A model generated the notes under the pieces. It saw only the letters and a program-made list of their open reading frames with translations, had not been told where the DNA came from and searched no databases. 15,485 bases of DNA, taken from the NCBI GenBank assembly GCA_937936695.1, contig CALHCK010000173.1, positions 1-15,485 of the forward strand, written 5' to 3'. Position numbers and translations under genes: made by a program. This DNA comes from an uncultured Polaribacter sp. Its GTDB lineage: Bacteria > Bacteroidota > Bacteroidia > Flavobacteriales > Flavobacteriaceae. Position 1 is the stretch's first letter. Each line of letters opens with the position of its first letter. This document shows, in pieces, positions 14,856 to 15,485 of the stretch.

Positions 14856-15485
14856 ATGATTTTAATTGAAAATGTTTTTTACAACTACAGTAAAAAAAAG
14901 CCTTTGTTTACAAATTTAGAATTCAATCAAGAGTCTGGAAATATAATAGGTTTACTTGGTAAAAATGGAGCAGGAAAATCTACATTTCTTAAATTATTAG
15001 CGGGGTTATTGTTTCCTAAAAGTGGAAATATTATCATTAATGGTTATAAACCATTAGAACGCAATCCTGATTTTCTTGCAGATGTTTTTTTTGTAAGCGA
15101 TACCCCTTTGTATCCTGCTTTAAAAATTAAGCAATATGTAAAAGCATTGTCGCCATTTTATAAAAATTTTGATTTAGAAAAATTAAAATCAATTTTAAAA
15201 GAGTTTGAGTTGGATGAATCTTATATTCTGACAAAAATATCTCACGGTCAGCAAAAGAAGTTTATGATTGCTTTTGCATTGGCTACTAATTGCAAGTTAT
15301 TATTGTTTGATGAGCCAACAAACGGTTTAGATATTCCGTCTAAAAGTATTTTTAGAAAAGTAATGGTCAATTCAATAAATGAAAATCAAACTGCAATTAT
15401 AGCTACTCATCAAGTAAAAGATATAGAGAATATTATTGATGAAGTGGTTGTTTTAGATGGAGGAAAAATACTTTTTAAAGAAGCT
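14856..15485 (+). CDS. ABC transporter ATP-binding protein (3' end beyond window)
   Basis: The frame is open from the ATG at 14856 to the window edge, 210 codons, and lacks only its C-terminus. It is a cytoplasmic ATPase subunit. Walker A is GKNGAGKS (35-42), Walker B LLLFDEP (148-154), the D-loop GLD (157-159) and the switch His is His185 (ATHQ). The signature is ISHGQ (128-132) instead of LSGGQ, and the Q-loop region reads FFVSDTPLYP (78-87) with no Gln. Both variants occur in the YtrB/CcmA-like ATPases that pair with ABC-2 type permeases, so a permease gene probably follows outside the window. Substrate cannot be told. It has a good promoter of its own and is divergent from argS. Confidence 0.9.
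   Translation, partial: MILIENVFYNYSKKKPLFTNLEFNQESGNIIGLLGKNGAGKSTFLKLLAGLLFPKSGNIIINGYKPLERNPDFLADVFFVSDTPLYPALKIKQYVKALSPFYKNFDLEKLKSILKEFELDESYILTKISHGQQKKFMIAFALATNCKLLLFDEPTNGLDIPSKSIFRKVMVNSINENQTAIIATHQVKDIENIIDEVVVLDGGKILFKEA

Noticed and set aside
1..15485. Mobile element, defence system, CRISPR array, prophage or biosynthetic cluster
   Set aside because: No transposase, integrase, phage, Cas, restriction or biosynthetic gene is present, and no regularly spaced direct repeats were seen.

Overview
The window looks like an ordinary chromosomal stretch from a member of the Flavobacteriaceae (Bacteroidota), in the general neighbourhood of Polaribacter, Tenacibaculum or Lacinutrix. I read this from several things: very AT-rich DNA; upstream regions without Shine-Dalgarno boxes; promoter boxes of the Bacteroidota type (TAnnTTTG, sometimes with TTTG about 19-20 nt upstream); many secreted or outer-membrane proteins with Lys-rich signal peptides ending in a Q; and a bacillithiol gene (bshC). 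I see no mobile element, prophage, CRISPR array, tRNA or rRNA. Genus is inference only.

Layout. At 67-2093 (+) is a pair of exported proteins: a 502-aa protein I do not recognise, then a small outer-membrane beta-barrel. A bidirectional hairpin terminator separates them from a convergent M48-type zinc metalloprotease (2143-3447, -). A 456-bp gap (3448-3903, counted to the preferred rimO start) leads to a + strand run: rimO (methylthiolation of ribosomal protein S12), a Dph6/COG2102-like PP-loop ATPase 9 nt downstream, bshC (last step of bacillithiol synthesis) and rlmF (23S rRNA m6A1618 methyltransferase). From 8731 to 14698 every gene is on the - strand. Going upstream from 8731 these are a small lipoprotein, an unassigned polytopic membrane protein, a BON+LysM protein like E. 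coli Kbp/YgaU, a small outer-membrane barrel, lpd (dihydrolipoyl dehydrogenase) and argS (arginyl-tRNA synthetase). An ABC-transporter ATPase diverges from argS at 14856 and runs off the right edge.

How the genes relate. rimO and the PP-loop gene are probably cotranscribed. rimO, rlmF and argS all serve the translation machinery, but the spacing suggests separate units rather than one pathway operon. lpd serves the 2-oxoacid dehydrogenase complexes and bshC serves thiol redox balance. The exported proteins are each apparently self-standing.

Most of the window is housekeeping and I found no clear new multi-gene system. The points most worth a second look are an 80-nt nested-hairpin element between argS and lpd; a tandem intramembrane motif in the unassigned membrane protein; a diphthamide-ligase-like gene next to rimO in a bacterium; near-identical hairpins on both sides of the BON/LysM gene; and promoter evidence that moves the rimO start downstream.
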